NCBI GenBank assembly: GCA_029782225.1 | Contig: JAKOVF010000335.1 | Location: forward strand, 1-38,617 | DNA: 38,617 nucleotides | Reading direction: 5' to 3' | Origin: Chloroflexota bacterium | GTDB taxonomy: Bacteria > Chloroflexota > Anaerolineae > Anaerolineales > Villigracilaceae | In this document: positions 22,642 through 31,271 of the stretch, piece after piece | Layout of the letters: the number at the start of each line of letters is the position of its first letter | Position numbering within the stretch: the stretch's first letter is position 1 | Program-made: the position numbers and the translations under genes | Notes under the pieces: model-generated | Database searches by the model: none | What the model was told of the DNA's origin: nothing | Seen by the model: the letters and a program-made list of their open reading frames with translations, nothing else

Positions 22642-23281
22642 GTTTGGCCTCCTGGGAACGTCTGTAGATTGCTTTATCATGCACATCCGCTTCCACTTGT
22701 TTGGCCCGCTTCAGGATGGCCTTGAGCTGCTTGATATTTTTGATCCGCTTGGGCGTCATCGCCATGCGTTCCTTTGCCAGCATCCCCAGGCCCATCGGGG
22801 CCATGCTCGGCAGCCTGAGGGGGAAGTGCTTGAGATAGTGTCGCGTGGCCAGGCCGAATTCAAAGCTACGCCCGTATTCTTCGACCATATCCACAAAGGT
22901 CTGTGAAAAGTCAGGCGCCGTCGAGTCCTGATAGAGCTTGGCTTCGATGGCCATGCCTTTCAAGGTGTACATCACATCTGCGATGTGCACATTTTGCGGG
23001 CATCTGACCACGCAGTGATAGCATGACACGCAGATCCAGAAAGTATTGCTCATCAGGGCATCGCGTCTCATGCCAGCCCGCAGCATCGCAAATAACATGC
23101 GAGGTGTGTGATCCATGTCTGCCGCCGAAGGGCAGGAGCCGCCGCACGTCCCGCACTGGATGCACATTTCCAATCGCGAAACGCCGGCGGTCCGCTCGAC
23201 CACTTCGTCAAGAAGCGTCAGGTCTTCGATTTGTTTAGGCAGGATTTTCTGCGGAGGGGGAATTGTCTGGATATCTGTCAT
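22634..23281 (-). CDS. hdrC: Heterodisulfide reductase-like subunit C (HdrC)
   Basis: Two-cluster ferredoxin-like subunit that passes electrons from HdrA to HdrB. 215 residues. [4Fe-4S] motifs are CIQCGTCGGSCP (40-51) and CVSCYHCVVRCP (84-95), separated by the helical segment RMLFAMLRAGMRRDAL typical of HdrC. The C-terminal half is helical and basic. It is the first gene of the operon; ATG 23281 has GAGGAAACC upstream, and the palindromic operator lies 48-71 bases before the start codon. There are no membrane segments, so this is a soluble HdrC and not an HdrE/DsrM-associated form. Confidence 0.92.
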   Translation of the reverse strand: MTDIQTIPPPQKILPKQIEDLTLLDEVVERTAGVSRLEMCIQCGTCGGSCPSAADMDHTPRMLFAMLRAGMRRDALMSNTFWICVSCYHCVVRCPQNVHIADVMYTLKGMAIEAKLYQDSTAPDFSQTFVDMVEEYGRSFEFGLATRHYLKHFPLRLPSMAPMGLGMLAKERMAMTPKRIKNIKQLKAILKRAKQVEADVHDKAIYRRSQEAKHG

Positions 23282-23328
23282 GGTTTCCTCTATTTAGCAC
23301 AAAAAGACACAACGATACCGCTACCCTT

Positions 23329-23352
23329 ATTTTGTGAAATCTGTCACAAAAT
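23329..23352. promoter_or_regulatory. Perfect CRP/FNR-type palindrome upstream of the hdr-mvh operon
   Basis: ATTTTGTGA (23329-23337) and TCACAAAAT (23344-23352) are perfect 9-bp inverted arms around AATCTG. The core 23334-23349 is identical, spacer included, to 5574-5589. On the minus strand TTGACA (23392-23387) lies about 50 bases before the palindrome centre, similar to the geometry at the group 4 operon, but no good -10 follows it at 16-18 bases. It could also serve the plus-strand protease gene at 23672. Confidence 0.7.
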
Positions 23353-23671
23353 ACAAGTATGGGAAGTCATCGGCCATATGAACAAATGTCAAAGGTGTTT
23401 TATGACAACGTGATCATTGCTTGGTCTCTTCGACCCAATGAGCAATCCGCCGCTTCAAAGATATGTATGAACATGCTCTTCGGAAACTCGCAAGAGATAT
23501 AGACAAGCTGTCGAATTTGATGAGTAGCTTTGGATGTTTCACTTTCATGTACAAGATAAGCTGGCTTAATACACTGTCTGGCCCGGCTCCCCGTAAGATA
23601 CGGCTTCAGCCATGCGATAATATCTTCAGTTCCAGTACGGGATTTGAGCCTGGAGTAAAATCTATCGAGAA
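23353..23671. other. Intergenic region between hdrC and the hycI-like gene
   Basis: Apart from the minus-strand TTGACA (23392-23387), I see no supported gene, terminator or RNA here. Short frames on both strands (for example plus 23463-23675) have no SD and no family resemblance. Confidence 0.4.
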
Positions 23672-24142
23672 ATGAATGCAATACTGGACGAATTGCGGGA
23701 ACGAATAGCCGGTCGGAAAGTACTCCTCCTTGGTGTGGGAAACATCCTCCAGGGGGATGATGGGATTGGTCCGTATCTCATACAGCGGTTGCATGGAAAA
23801 ATCGAAATCCCTCTGATCGACGCGGGCGATGTGCCTGAGAACTACATTGGCCCCATTGAAGATTCAGGTGCAGATTTGGTACTCGTTGTAGACGCGGCGG
23901 ACATTGGCGCCAAGCCCGGCGAAATCGCGCTGATCGAGATGGCTCAACTGACGGATTTTGGAGTGTCCACCCATACAGCCAATCTGGCATTGCTGTTCAA
24001 GGTCATACCCGAAGAGAAGCGGCCGGAGGCCCTCCTCGTGGCGGTCCAGCCGGCGTCCATGCAGACACGCCGCGGGCTGTCGGATGCGGTACGAGAGTCT
24101 CTGGATGGGCTGGAACAGGTGTTATTAGACCTGTTTAAATAG
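23672..24142 (+). CDS. hycI: Hydrogenase maturation endopeptidase (HycI-like)
   Basis: Protease that processes the large subunit of hydrogenase-3-type enzymes. 156 residues, the HycI length. The signature VLLLGVGNILQGDDGIG spans about 17-33, then IPLIDAGDVPENY and LVLVVDAADIGAKPGE with the acidic Ni-recognition residue, and DFGVSTHTANLALLF with the conserved His. It is transcribed opposite to the hdr-mvh operon and is a second protease beside the HyaD type at 15970. It may serve the group 4 enzyme, but that large subunit ends in a repeat-derived tail, so whether it is processed at all is open. The SD is weak. Confidence 0.85.
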   Translation: MNAILDELRERIAGRKVLLLGVGNILQGDDGIGPYLIQRLHGKIEIPLIDAGDVPENYIGPIEDSGADLVLVVDAADIGAKPGEIALIEMAQLTDFGVSTHTANLALLFKVIPEEKRPEALLVAVQPASMQTRRGLSDAVRESLDGLEQVLLDLFK

Positions 24143-24145
24143 CAG

Positions 24146-24185
24146 CGCCCCGAAGAGTTCCAACGACTTCCAGGCCTTCGGGACG
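24146..24185. terminator. Stem-loop between convergent genes, possible bidirectional terminator
   Basis: CGCCCCGAAG (24146-24155) pairs with CTTCGGGACG (24176-24185), ten pairs including one G-T, around a 20-nt loop. It lies between the convergent hycI-like and glycosyltransferase genes. The lack of a T-run makes it equally compatible with an interspersed repeat. Confidence 0.45.
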
Positions 24186-24196
24186 TTCTCGACAGA

Positions 24197-24880
24197 TTAA
24201 TCCACGAACCGATATTTCAATAGCGTCCAGACCGCTTCGAAGGCATCGTGCAGTTTGATCTTCTTGCCTTCCGAATAATCGCGGGGGTTGAAAGTAATCG
24301 GGACCTCGTAAATTCGATAGTGTCGCTTGAGGATCTTGGCTGTAAACTCCGGCTCGAAATTGAAGCCATTTGCCCGGATCTCCATGCCCTTGATCACCTC
24401 ACGGCGAAAAATCTTGTAGCCGGTCTCCATATCCGTGAGGATCGTATCATACAGGATATTGGTCATGAACGTCAGCAGTTTGTTGGCGATCATGTGCCAG
24501 TACATGGTGGCGCGGCGCGGTCCACCCAGAAAGCGTGAGCCGTAAACCACGTCTGCGATGCCTTCCTGAATCGGCTGGAGGAGATGCGGATAATCACGCG
24601 GGTCGTATTCCAGATCGGCATCCTGGATCAGGAGTATATCTCCCTGAGCTGTGTTCAATCCCGTGCGCACGGCTGCGCCCTTACCCTGATTCTGCTCGTG
24701 CAGAATGACGCATACACCGCCTTTTCCGTCCAATTTCTTGAGTACGTCGCGTGTGCCGTCCTGTGAGCCGTCATCCACGATGACAATCTCCTTGGCAAGT
24801 TTTGTTGACTGCACGCGTTTGATGATTTCCTGAATGCTTTCAACTTCGTTATAAACAGGGATAATGACGGAAAGTTTCAT
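24197..24880 (-). CDS. Family 2 glycosyltransferase (dolichol-phosphate mannosyltransferase-like)
   Basis: Transfers a sugar from a nucleotide sugar, likely to a polyprenyl phosphate or cell-surface glycan. 227 residues, soluble, GT-A fold. [16 protein letters not shown] starts the domain, [15 protein letters not shown] holds the nucleotide-binding Asp pair, and [14 protein letters not shown] is the metal-binding DxD region. [15 protein letters not shown] and a C-terminal [11 protein letters not shown] segment match DPM1/DPG-type enzymes. ATG 24880 is chosen by homology of the start, with CAGGGA upstream; the longer frame to 24928 adds non-family residues. It stands alone, divergent from the AAA ATPase gene. 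Confidence 0.88.
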   Translation of the reverse strand: MKLSVIIPVYNEVESIQEIIKRVQSTKLAKEIVIVDDGSQDGTRDVLKKLDGKGGVCVILHEQNQGKGAAVRTGLNTAQGDILLIQDADLEYDPRDYPHLLQPIQEGIADVVYGSRFLGGPRRATMYWHMIANKLLTFMTNILYDTILTDMETGYKIFRREVIKGMEIRANGFNFEPEFTAKILKRHYRIYEVPITFNPRDYSEGKKIKLHDAFEAVWTLLKYRFVD

Positions 24881-24928
24881 AGTCCCTGGATTATAAACGA
24901 AAGCACGAATCTGTAAGCTGATAGACAA

Positions 24929-24956
24929 TTAGGCAGCCATCAATCCGCAGTATAAT
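24929..24956 (+). promoter_or_regulatory. Probable promoter of the AAA ATPase gene
   Basis: TATAAT (24951-24956) with a weak TTAGGC (24929-24934) 16 bases upstream. Transcription would begin near 24963, giving a 46-nt leader. The -10 is perfect, the -35 poor. Confidence 0.4.
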
Positions 24957-25008
24957 CTGCCTATCCAGTGATTTTTCATTTATTTCATGCACTTAAGGGA
25001 CTCTGGTT

Positions 25009-26346
25009 ATGACCAAATTGAATACCGGACAGATTGGAACACCATCAACTTCGAGCGGGTTTTATCCCCCGCAGATCAACAGCCTGGAAGACACCGGTCT
25101 TTCGCCTCTGTGGTTACAGGACCATGTGCTCAAAGTTCTATATTTTCGCGGTTATCTGACCGGTTTTAAGATCTCTGAGGAGATCGCGCTGCCGTTCGCT
25201 GGAGTGACAGATCAACTGCTATTTGCACTAAAACAGGAGAAACTGATCGAGGTCAAATCGTCGCAGGGCGGACTCGGAGAGGGTGCTTACACCTACGGCA
25301 TCACCGGGCAGGGCATCGTACGCGCCCGTGAAGCGCTGGAGCGCAGCCAGTATGCTGGTCCGGCGCCGGTTCCATTCGAGGTCTACAACGAGGCTATTCG
25401 CCGCCAGAAGAGCAGCCGCCTCACGGTGACAACGCGCACGATGCGCCAAATTCTGTCGCAGCTGGTCATTTCAGAAAGCACATTTCAGCGCCTTGGTCCT
25501 GCCCTGAACTCAGGGACCTCCATCTTTATGTACGGCCCTCCAGGTAATGGCAAAACCAGTATTGCCCGTGCCTTTGGCAACCTCGTGCTCAGCCAGAACA
25601 TGTACATCCCCTATGCTCTGTATCTGGATGGACAGGTCATCAAAGTCTATGATGCGGTCAGCCATAGCCTTGCGCCGGAGTCAGATGGCGGCAATGGCGC
25701 TGCCACAGGCAACCTGCGCACGAACACGCGCCGTGACCCGCGCTGGATCAAGATCCGCCGGCCCTTTATCGTGGTGGGTGGCGAGCTTACCCTTGAAGGC
25801 CTTGACCTGGTCTTTGATGACACGCATAAATTCTATGAAGCGCCATTCCAGGTGAAAGCAAATGGCGGCATCCTTTTGATCGATGACTTTGGACGTCAAC
25901 AGGTTCGGCCGCGAGATTTACTCAACCGCTGGATCGTGCCGCTCGAAAACAGACTCGACTACTTGCGCCTCCACACGGGACGTAAGGTTGAGGTACCCTT
26001 CGACGTTTTGATCGTCTTTTCCACGAATCTCCCGCCAAAAGACCTCGTAGATGAAGCCTTCCTGCGCCGCCTGCGGCACAAAGTAGAGATTGGTGATCCA
26101 TCCTTTGAAGAATACCGCGAGATCTTCCGCCGCGTGGCACAGACCAAGAGAATCGAATACAACGACCAGGGCCTCGCCTATCTTTTGCAGGAATGGTACA
26201 TTAAGCGCAACCGTAAGCTGCGCGCCTCTCATCCCCGCGACCTGTGTGACCAGATCAATGACATCGCCAGCTATCTGGCTGTCCAGCCCAGTATGTCCCG
26301 CGAAATGCTTGATCGCGCCGCCAAAGCATATTTCGTGGATATTTAA
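25009..26346 (+). CDS. AAA ATPase with N-terminal helical/winged-helix-like region
   Basis: Nucleotide-driven remodelling ATPase of 445 residues. Walker A GPPGNGKTS (176-184), Walker B GILLIDDFG (287-295), sensor-1 STN (338-340), and arginines in FLRRLRHKVE (351-360) in the position of an arginine finger. Residues 30-115 look like a winged-helix-type domain (LKVLYFRGYLTGFKISEEIA and following), and 370-440 form the helical lid. It has no membrane segment. No obvious client gene is adjacent; it is followed by a GDPD gene after 143 bases. I do not assign a pathway. The intact Walker and sensor residues show an active ATPase. Confidence 0.85.
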   Translation: MTKLNTGQIGTPSTSSGFYPPQINSLEDTGLSPLWLQDHVLKVLYFRGYLTGFKISEEIALPFAGVTDQLLFALKQEKLIEVKSSQGGLGEGAYTYGITGQGIVRAREALERSQYAGPAPVPFEVYNEAIRRQKSSRLTVTTRTMRQILSQLVISESTFQRLGPALNSGTSIFMYGPPGNGKTSIARAFGNLVLSQNMYIPYALYLDGQVIKVYDAVSHSLAPESDGGNGAATGNLRTNTRRDPRWIKIRRPFIVVGGELTLEGLDLVFDDTHKFYEAPFQVKANGGILLIDDFGRQQVRPRDLLNRWIVPLENRLDYLRLHTGRKVEVPFDVLIVFSTNLPPKDLVDEAFLRRLRHKVEIGDPSFEEYREIFRRVAQTKRIEYNDQGLAYLLQEWYIKRNRKLRASHPRDLCDQINDIASYLAVQPSMSREMLDRAAKAYFVDI

Positions 26347-26489
26347 TCTCGCTCGAGCCACCGTTCTCGGCGGCCTTGCGCGGTGAGCAGTTTTGAATGT
26401 AGGGTACGTTCTCCCTAAACTGGCCAGCACAGACTAACATGTCCGCCGGTGTTAGAACGCCGACCGCGCCGAAATATATAAATCCAATA

Positions 26490-27248
26490 ATGTCCCTGCT
26501 CTACGAACTCCCTCGCCCTATAGTCTTCGGTCATCGAGGCGCATGTGCCCATGCACCTGAGAATACGCTCGCGTCATTCGTCATGGCTTTTGAGCAGGGT
26601 GCGGACGCGATTGAACTCGACGCCAAGTTGAGCGCCGATGGCCAGGTTGTGGTCATGCATGATTCCACTGTGGACCGCACCACGAATGGACAAGGTCGCG
26701 TATCCGCTCTTACGGTGGCCAAAATGCGTGAGCTGGATGCAGGAGCCTCCTTCTCTGAAAAATTCCGCGGCGAGAAGGTTCCTACGCTGGAGGAGGTTTT
26801 TGAGTCCGAAGGGCAGAAGGGCCTCATTAATGTGGAACTTACCAATTACTATGCGGGCCGCGATGATCTGGCCGAGAAGGTCTGTGCTTTGGTGAAGAAG
26901 CACGCGCTGGAAGACCACATCATTTTCTCATCTTTCTTTGCCTACAACCTGAAGAAGACTGCAAACCTCCTGCCGAATGTCCCGCGAGGGCTGCTGGCTT
27001 TGGACGGATGGAAAGGTATGTGGGCACGTTCGTTCGGATTCATGTTTGGCGAGTATCAGGCTTTGCATCCCTATCTCACGGATGTAGACCAGCAACAAGT
27101 ACAGCGAGTGCATCGTTTGAAACGGCGTGTCCATGTTTGGACCGTGAATTCTGCACAGGATATCGTGCGATTGAAAGAATGGGGCGTGGACGGAATCTTT
27201 ACTGACGATCCACAGACCGCCGTTCGCGCGCTCGGGAGGGGCGCGTGA
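26490..27248 (+). CDS. Glycerophosphodiester phosphodiesterase (GDPD)
   Basis: Hydrolyses glycerophosphodiesters to glycerol-3-phosphate and an alcohol. 252 residues, TIM-barrel family. FGHRGACAHAPENT near the N-terminus carries the catalytic His, and AIELDAKLSADGQVVVMHD the metal-binding Glu/Asp and second catalytic His. VNVELTNYY is the usual metal-ligand strand, with VHVWTVNS and DGIFTDDP at the C-terminal end. ATG 26490 is preferred because the family domain starts within 15 residues; the frame extends to 26439 without support. It has no signal peptide, so it is cytoplasmic. Confidence 0.9.
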   Translation: MSLLYELPRPIVFGHRGACAHAPENTLASFVMAFEQGADAIELDAKLSADGQVVVMHDSTVDRTTNGQGRVSALTVAKMRELDAGASFSEKFRGEKVPTLEEVFESEGQKGLINVELTNYYAGRDDLAEKVCALVKKHALEDHIIFSSFFAYNLKKTANLLPNVPRGLLALDGWKGMWARSFGFMFGEYQALHPYLTDVDQQQVQRVHRLKRRVHVWTVNSAQDIVRLKEWGVDGIFTDDPQTAVRALGRGA

Positions 27249-27327
27249 ATCTGTCAGGATTTCTGAAGCAGCATCCAGTCCCGATGGATGCGCAGATTAA
27301 CACGGCGATGCCTGTATGGTGGGGGAA

Positions 27328-30081
27328 ATGAAAGCCTGGAGACTGCTTATTAGCTCTCTGATTCTTTGTTCAATCATTATCAGCGTATTTATTACGCAGA
27401 CATCTGTAATTGCGCGTTCCTATGAGCCGCCTCCCGGGGTCTCATCCCTTCTGAATTCGATGACACCTGAAGAAAAAGTAGGGCAGTTGTTCCTGGTGAC
27501 CTTTGCCGGTACCGATACGAGCAATGAGTCCAAGATCTATGACCTGATCGTTCGGCATCATGTAGGCGGAGTAGTCCTGCTTTCTTCCAATGATAACTTT
27601 ACAGCTGCACCCGGAACAGTGAATGATGCACAGGCTCTGATCTCCAGCCTCCAGTTCAGCGAGTGGGACAGTTCCCAGCATCCTGTAACTGACCCGCTGA
27701 CAGACCAACTGCTTCCTTCAACGTACATCCCATTGTTTATCGGGATTACAGAAGAAGGCAACGGCGCAATTGCGGATCAAATCCTATCCGGGCTGACACC
27801 TCTACCCAGCGAGATGGCAATCGGTGCGGCCTGGAGCACGGACCTGGCAACCCAGGTTGGCCAGGTACAGGGTCAGGAGCTTTCCGCGCTTGGCTTCAAC
27901 TTAATGCTGGGGCCCTCGCTGGATGTGCTGGAGACTCCCACGGCCTCAGAGAGTGGAGATTTAGGTACCCGCGTGTTTGGCGGCGATCCGTATTGGGTGG
28001 GTCAGATGGCGCAAGCCTATGTCAGTGGGTTACATGCTGGCAGTGCTGACCACCTGCTGGTCATTGCCCGGCATTTCCCGGGGCGCGGCGGTTCCAATCG
28101 CTCCCCTGAGGATGAGATTCCCACCATCCGAAAGTCGCTCGACCAGTTGAAGCAAATTGACCTGGCTCCCTTCTTTGATGTAACCGGGAATGTGAAGGCG
28201 CCCGAGGCCACCACCGATGGTCTGCTGGCTGCTCACGTTCGCTATCAGGGATTCCAGGGAAATATCCGGGCCACGACGCGCCCGCTCAGTTTTGACGCGC
28301 AGGCCCTGGCAAATATTCTTGCCCTCCCTGAGTTTGCTGAATGGCGCGCGAATGGCGGCCTGATCGTGAGCGACGATATCGGTACGCGCTCTGTACGCAA
28401 CTTTTATACGCAGACCGGCGATCCTTTCTCAGCCTCCTTTGCCGCGCGGGATGCCTTCCTTGCAGGGAATGACCTGATCTATCTGGGAAAAATCCAGGCA
28501 AACGACACGACCGACACCTATACCACCACGGTGGATATCCTGAAATTCTTTGCGCAAAAGTATAACGAGGATCCCGCCTTTGCCCAGCGCGTGGATGCAG
28601 CCGTGACGCGCATCCTCGCCAAGAAATTCAATCTGTATGGCAGCTTCACCTACAGCAATGTGCAAAGGCCATCCGACCTCGTAAAGGCGATTGGCAATGC
28701 GACCGATATCACTTTTAACGTCGCGCGTAATGCAGCCACGTTGATCAGCCCTGACCCTCAGGATCTTGCAACAGTCTTTCCCTCACCTCCGCAGATCCGC
28801 GAGCGGGTGGTCTTCCTGACGGATACGGCCGTGGTCAAACAATGCAGCCTGTGCGTCGAACAGCCGACACTGGCCGTGGATGCATTGCAGCAAACGGTTG
28901 TTCGCCTGTACGGCCCTGGAAGCGGCAACCAGACCTCAGATTTTCGCCTGGCATCGCATTCGTTCCAGAACCTGCAGGATCTGCTCGAAAAGCGTGACCC
29001 CCCATTTATTGAGAATGACATTGCACGGTCTGAATGGATCGTTATTTCGATCACGGGTTCCAGCAGCGGGCAGCCTGCATTGGTCAGCCGTTTTATCCGT
29101 GAACGCCCTGACCTTGTGCGTAACAAACACATCATCCTGTTCTCGTTTGGTGCGCCCTATTATTTCGACTCCACGGATCTGTCGAACATCACGGCCTACT
29201 TTGCCCTCTACAGCTATCAATCTCCCTTTGTGGATGTGGCCGCGCGGCTGCTTTTCAAGGAATTGACTCCCGTAGGGGCGTCGCCGGTGTCCATCCCTGC
29301 GGTGGATTACGATTTAAGCACTGTTGTCAGCCCGGACCCGGATCAGATCATCTCGCTCTCTCTGGACCTCCCGCCTGCTCCCGTTTCAACGGGGACAGCC
29401 ACCACTCCCGAGCCCACCGCGATTCCGCTGTTCAAGATCGGTGACACGATCGCGATCCGGACCGGTCCAATCCGTGATCATAATGGGCACAATGTGCCGG
29501 ACGGCACGGTCGTCCGCTTTTCGATGGTGTTGACCGGTGAAGGCGGCGGCATCCTGAAGCAGGTGGATACAACCACGATGCAGGGTGTGGCACGGACTTC
29601 CTTCGGGCTGGATAAGCCCGGCCTGTTGGAAATTCGCGCAGCCAGTGAACCGGCAACGCGATCCCTGGTGATGCAACTGAATGTTTCACAATCCGGCGCG
29701 GTGGCAGTGACCGTGGTTGAGCCGCAGATGACCGAATCTGCGGAGCCCGCTACTCCTACGCCGGTCATTCTGCCCGAGGATCAATTTGTCACCCGGCAGG
29801 GGTATCCGCGAATGAACGCATGGTTTATCGCCATGTTACTGATCTCCTTCAGCGCCTGGGTGGGATACTGGTTCAGCCGGCGACTGGTGGTCCGCCGGGT
29901 GGCAGTGCGCCTGGTGCTTGGCATGTTGGTGGGCGGACTGATTGCCTACAACTACCTTGTTCTCGGTCTGCCCGGAGGCACCGACTGGTTAACGTCTACT
30001 GGCCTGACGGGCGCGTTGATCGTGATCCTTATCGGGGAATTGCTCGGGTTTGGCGCCGGCTGGGTCTGGTCCCGGCGATAA
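27328..30081 (+). CDS. GH3 (NagZ-like) domain protein with C-terminal membrane anchor
   Basis: Large envelope protein of 917 residues. An N-terminal signal or anchor helix lies near 7-25. The glycoside hydrolase family 3 N-terminal domain spans about 40-420, with MTPEEKVGQLF, a LMLGPSLDV strand, RHFPGRGGSNRSPED, and GGLIVSDDIGTRSV, where the family nucleophile Asp lies in SDD. NagZ enzymes have a KHFPGHG...DSH loop with a His/Asp general acid; that dyad is not present here, so hydrolysis is uncertain. Residues 450-800 look beta-rich, with an Ig-like stretch near 680-780. Three hydrophobic helices end the protein. ATG 27328 is chosen because it gives a normal positively charged signal-peptide start; ATG 27316 is possible. 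Its substrate, possibly peptidoglycan, is not established. Confidence 0.8.
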   Translation: MKAWRLLISSLILCSIIISVFITQTSVIARSYEPPPGVSSLLNSMTPEEKVGQLFLVTFAGTDTSNESKIYDLIVRHHVGGVVLLSSNDNFTAAPGTVNDAQALISSLQFSEWDSSQHPVTDPLTDQLLPSTYIPLFIGITEEGNGAIADQILSGLTPLPSEMAIGAAWSTDLATQVGQVQGQELSALGFNLMLGPSLDVLETPTASESGDLGTRVFGGDPYWVGQMAQAYVSGLHAGSADHLLVIARHFPGRGGSNRSPEDEIPTIRKSLDQLKQIDLAPFFDVTGNVKAPEATTDGLLAAHVRYQGFQGNIRATTRPLSFDAQALANILALPEFAEWRANGGLIVSDDIGTRSVRNFYTQTGDPFSASFAARDAFLAGNDLIYLGKIQANDTTDTYTTTVDILKFFAQKYNEDPAFAQRVDAAVTRILAKKFNLYGSFTYSNVQRPSDLVKAIGNATDITFNVARNAATLISPDPQDLATVFPSPPQIRERVVFLTDTAVVKQCSLCVEQPTLAVDALQQTVVRLYGPGSGNQTSDFRLASHSFQNLQDLLEKRDPPFIENDIARSEWIVISITGSSSGQPALVSRFIRERPDLVRNKHIILFSFGAPYYFDSTDLSNITAYFALYSYQSPFVDVAARLLFKELTPVGASPVSIPAVDYDLSTVVSPDPDQIISLSLDLPPAPVSTGTATTPEPTAIPLFKIGDTIAIRTGPIRDHNGHNVPDGTVVRFSMVLTGEGGGILKQVDTTTMQGVARTSFGLDKPGLLEIRAASEPATRSLVMQLNVSQSGAVAVTVVEPQMTESAEPATPTPVILPEDQFVTRQGYPRMNAWFIAMLLISFSAWVGYWFSRRLVVRRVAVRLVLGMLVGGLIAYNYLVLGLPGGTDWLTSTGLTGALIVILIGELLGFGAGWVWSRR

Positions 30082-30177
30082 TTTCATTTCCCGGATAGTC
30101 CACGCGGCCAAGCCTGTTCAAGGGCGAAGCATGTTATCATGCGGGCTGTTTTGAAACAGTTCCGGCAGGAGTAAACC

Positions 30178-31188
30178 ATGGCACAACAAAGTAACGCTTC
30201 GAAAGTTAAACAGCCCCCCATCCTTTTCGATAAGACCCAGGCACTCATCAAACAGCTAACTTCCCTGCTGGGCGGGACACTCGTCACTTACTGGAATAAC
30301 CCGCGCGGCAGTGTCTGCCATGATGATGTGGTAGCGTTGTATGAATTGCTTGAAAAGCTGGGGAGGAGCGAGAGCATTTATCTTTTCATCAAATCCAGCG
30401 GCGGCAACGGACAGTCGTCCCTGCGGCTGGTGAACCTGCTCCGCCAGTACTGCGACCGTGTGATCGCACTTGTCCCTCTTGAGTGCGCCTCCGCCGCGAC
30501 CATGATCACGCTCGGCGCGAATGAGATTCAGATGGGACCGATGGCGTATCTCACACCAGTGGATACGTCTCTCACGCACGCGCTTTCGCCGATTGACCGC
30601 GACAACGAGCGCGTGAGCGTCAGCCTGGATGAGCTGACTCGTGTCGTGCGGCTGTGGCAGGCCCAGAGGTCCGATTCGAACGAGAATCCATATCAGCAGT
30701 TATTCCAGCATGTGCATCCCCTCGTCATTGGCGCCGTGGACCGGGCGGAGTCGCTTTCCATTATGCTGTGTCGGGAATTGCTGGCATATCACATTCAGGA
30801 CGATAAGGTGGCCGAGGGAATCGCCAGCGCATTGAACGCCAAGTATCCCTCACATGGGTATCCCATCCTGTTCGATGAAGCCAAGCGTATCGGTCTCAAG
30901 GTTAGCCATCTGGAGCCGCAGATCAACACGCTTTTACTGGAGCTGAACGAACTGTACAGTGAGATGGGCCAGCGTGCCACGACTGATTTTGATGATACCC
31001 ACGCGCATGGGAATGAAATTCTCAACATCTGGGAATCGACCGGTGTCCAGATCTTCTATCAACAGGATAAGGATTGGTTCTACCGAACGGAGGAGCGCCG
31101 CTGGATCACGCTCAATGACAACAGCAGTTGGCGGCGCATCGAGAAGGTGGGTAGTAAAGTGGAGAAGTCCATCCTGCACATTGCATAG
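30178..31188 (+). CDS. SDH/ClpP-fold serine protease-like protein (SppA-like)
   Basis: Crotonase/ClpP-fold putative serine protease of 336 residues, cytoplasmic (no signal peptide). The oxyanion-type loop KSSGGNGQSS spans 72-81, and LECASAATMITLGANEIQMG holds the likely nucleophile Ser105, followed by PMAYLTPVDTSL. This matches the SDH (serine dehydrogenase proteinase-like) family more than classical SppA, as there is no transmembrane helix. The C-terminal 100 residues are less typical. ATG 30178 has GGAGTAAACC upstream. It is monocistronic and closed by a bidirectional terminator. Confidence 0.8.
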   Translation: MAQQSNASKVKQPPILFDKTQALIKQLTSLLGGTLVTYWNNPRGSVCHDDVVALYELLEKLGRSESIYLFIKSSGGNGQSSLRLVNLLRQYCDRVIALVPLECASAATMITLGANEIQMGPMAYLTPVDTSLTHALSPIDRDNERVSVSLDELTRVVRLWQAQRSDSNENPYQQLFQHVHPLVIGAVDRAESLSIMLCRELLAYHIQDDKVAEGIASALNAKYPSHGYPILFDEAKRIGLKVSHLEPQINTLLLELNELYSEMGQRATTDFDDTHAHGNEILNIWESTGVQIFYQQDKDWFYRTEERRWITLNDNSSWRRIEKVGSKVEKSILHIA

Positions 31189-31206
31189 ATTGCCACCAAC
31201 ACAGAT

Positions 31207-31251
31207 AAAACAAATCTGCCCGCAGTAATAGAACTCGGGCAGATTTGTTTT
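31207..31251. terminator. Strong bidirectional terminator
   Basis: AAAACAAATCTGCCCG (31207-31222) and CGGGCAGATTTGTTTT (31236-31251) form a perfect 16-bp stem with a 13-nt loop. Flanking A and T runs serve both the plus-strand protease gene and the minus-strand thioredoxin gene. Confidence 0.93.
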
Positions 31252-31271
31252 CACCTTTCCCGGAATAATAT

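Noticed and set aside
23463..23675. Small plus-strand frame before the hycI-like gene.
   Set aside because: No SD and no family resemblance, and its second half reads as random sequence running into the hycI start.
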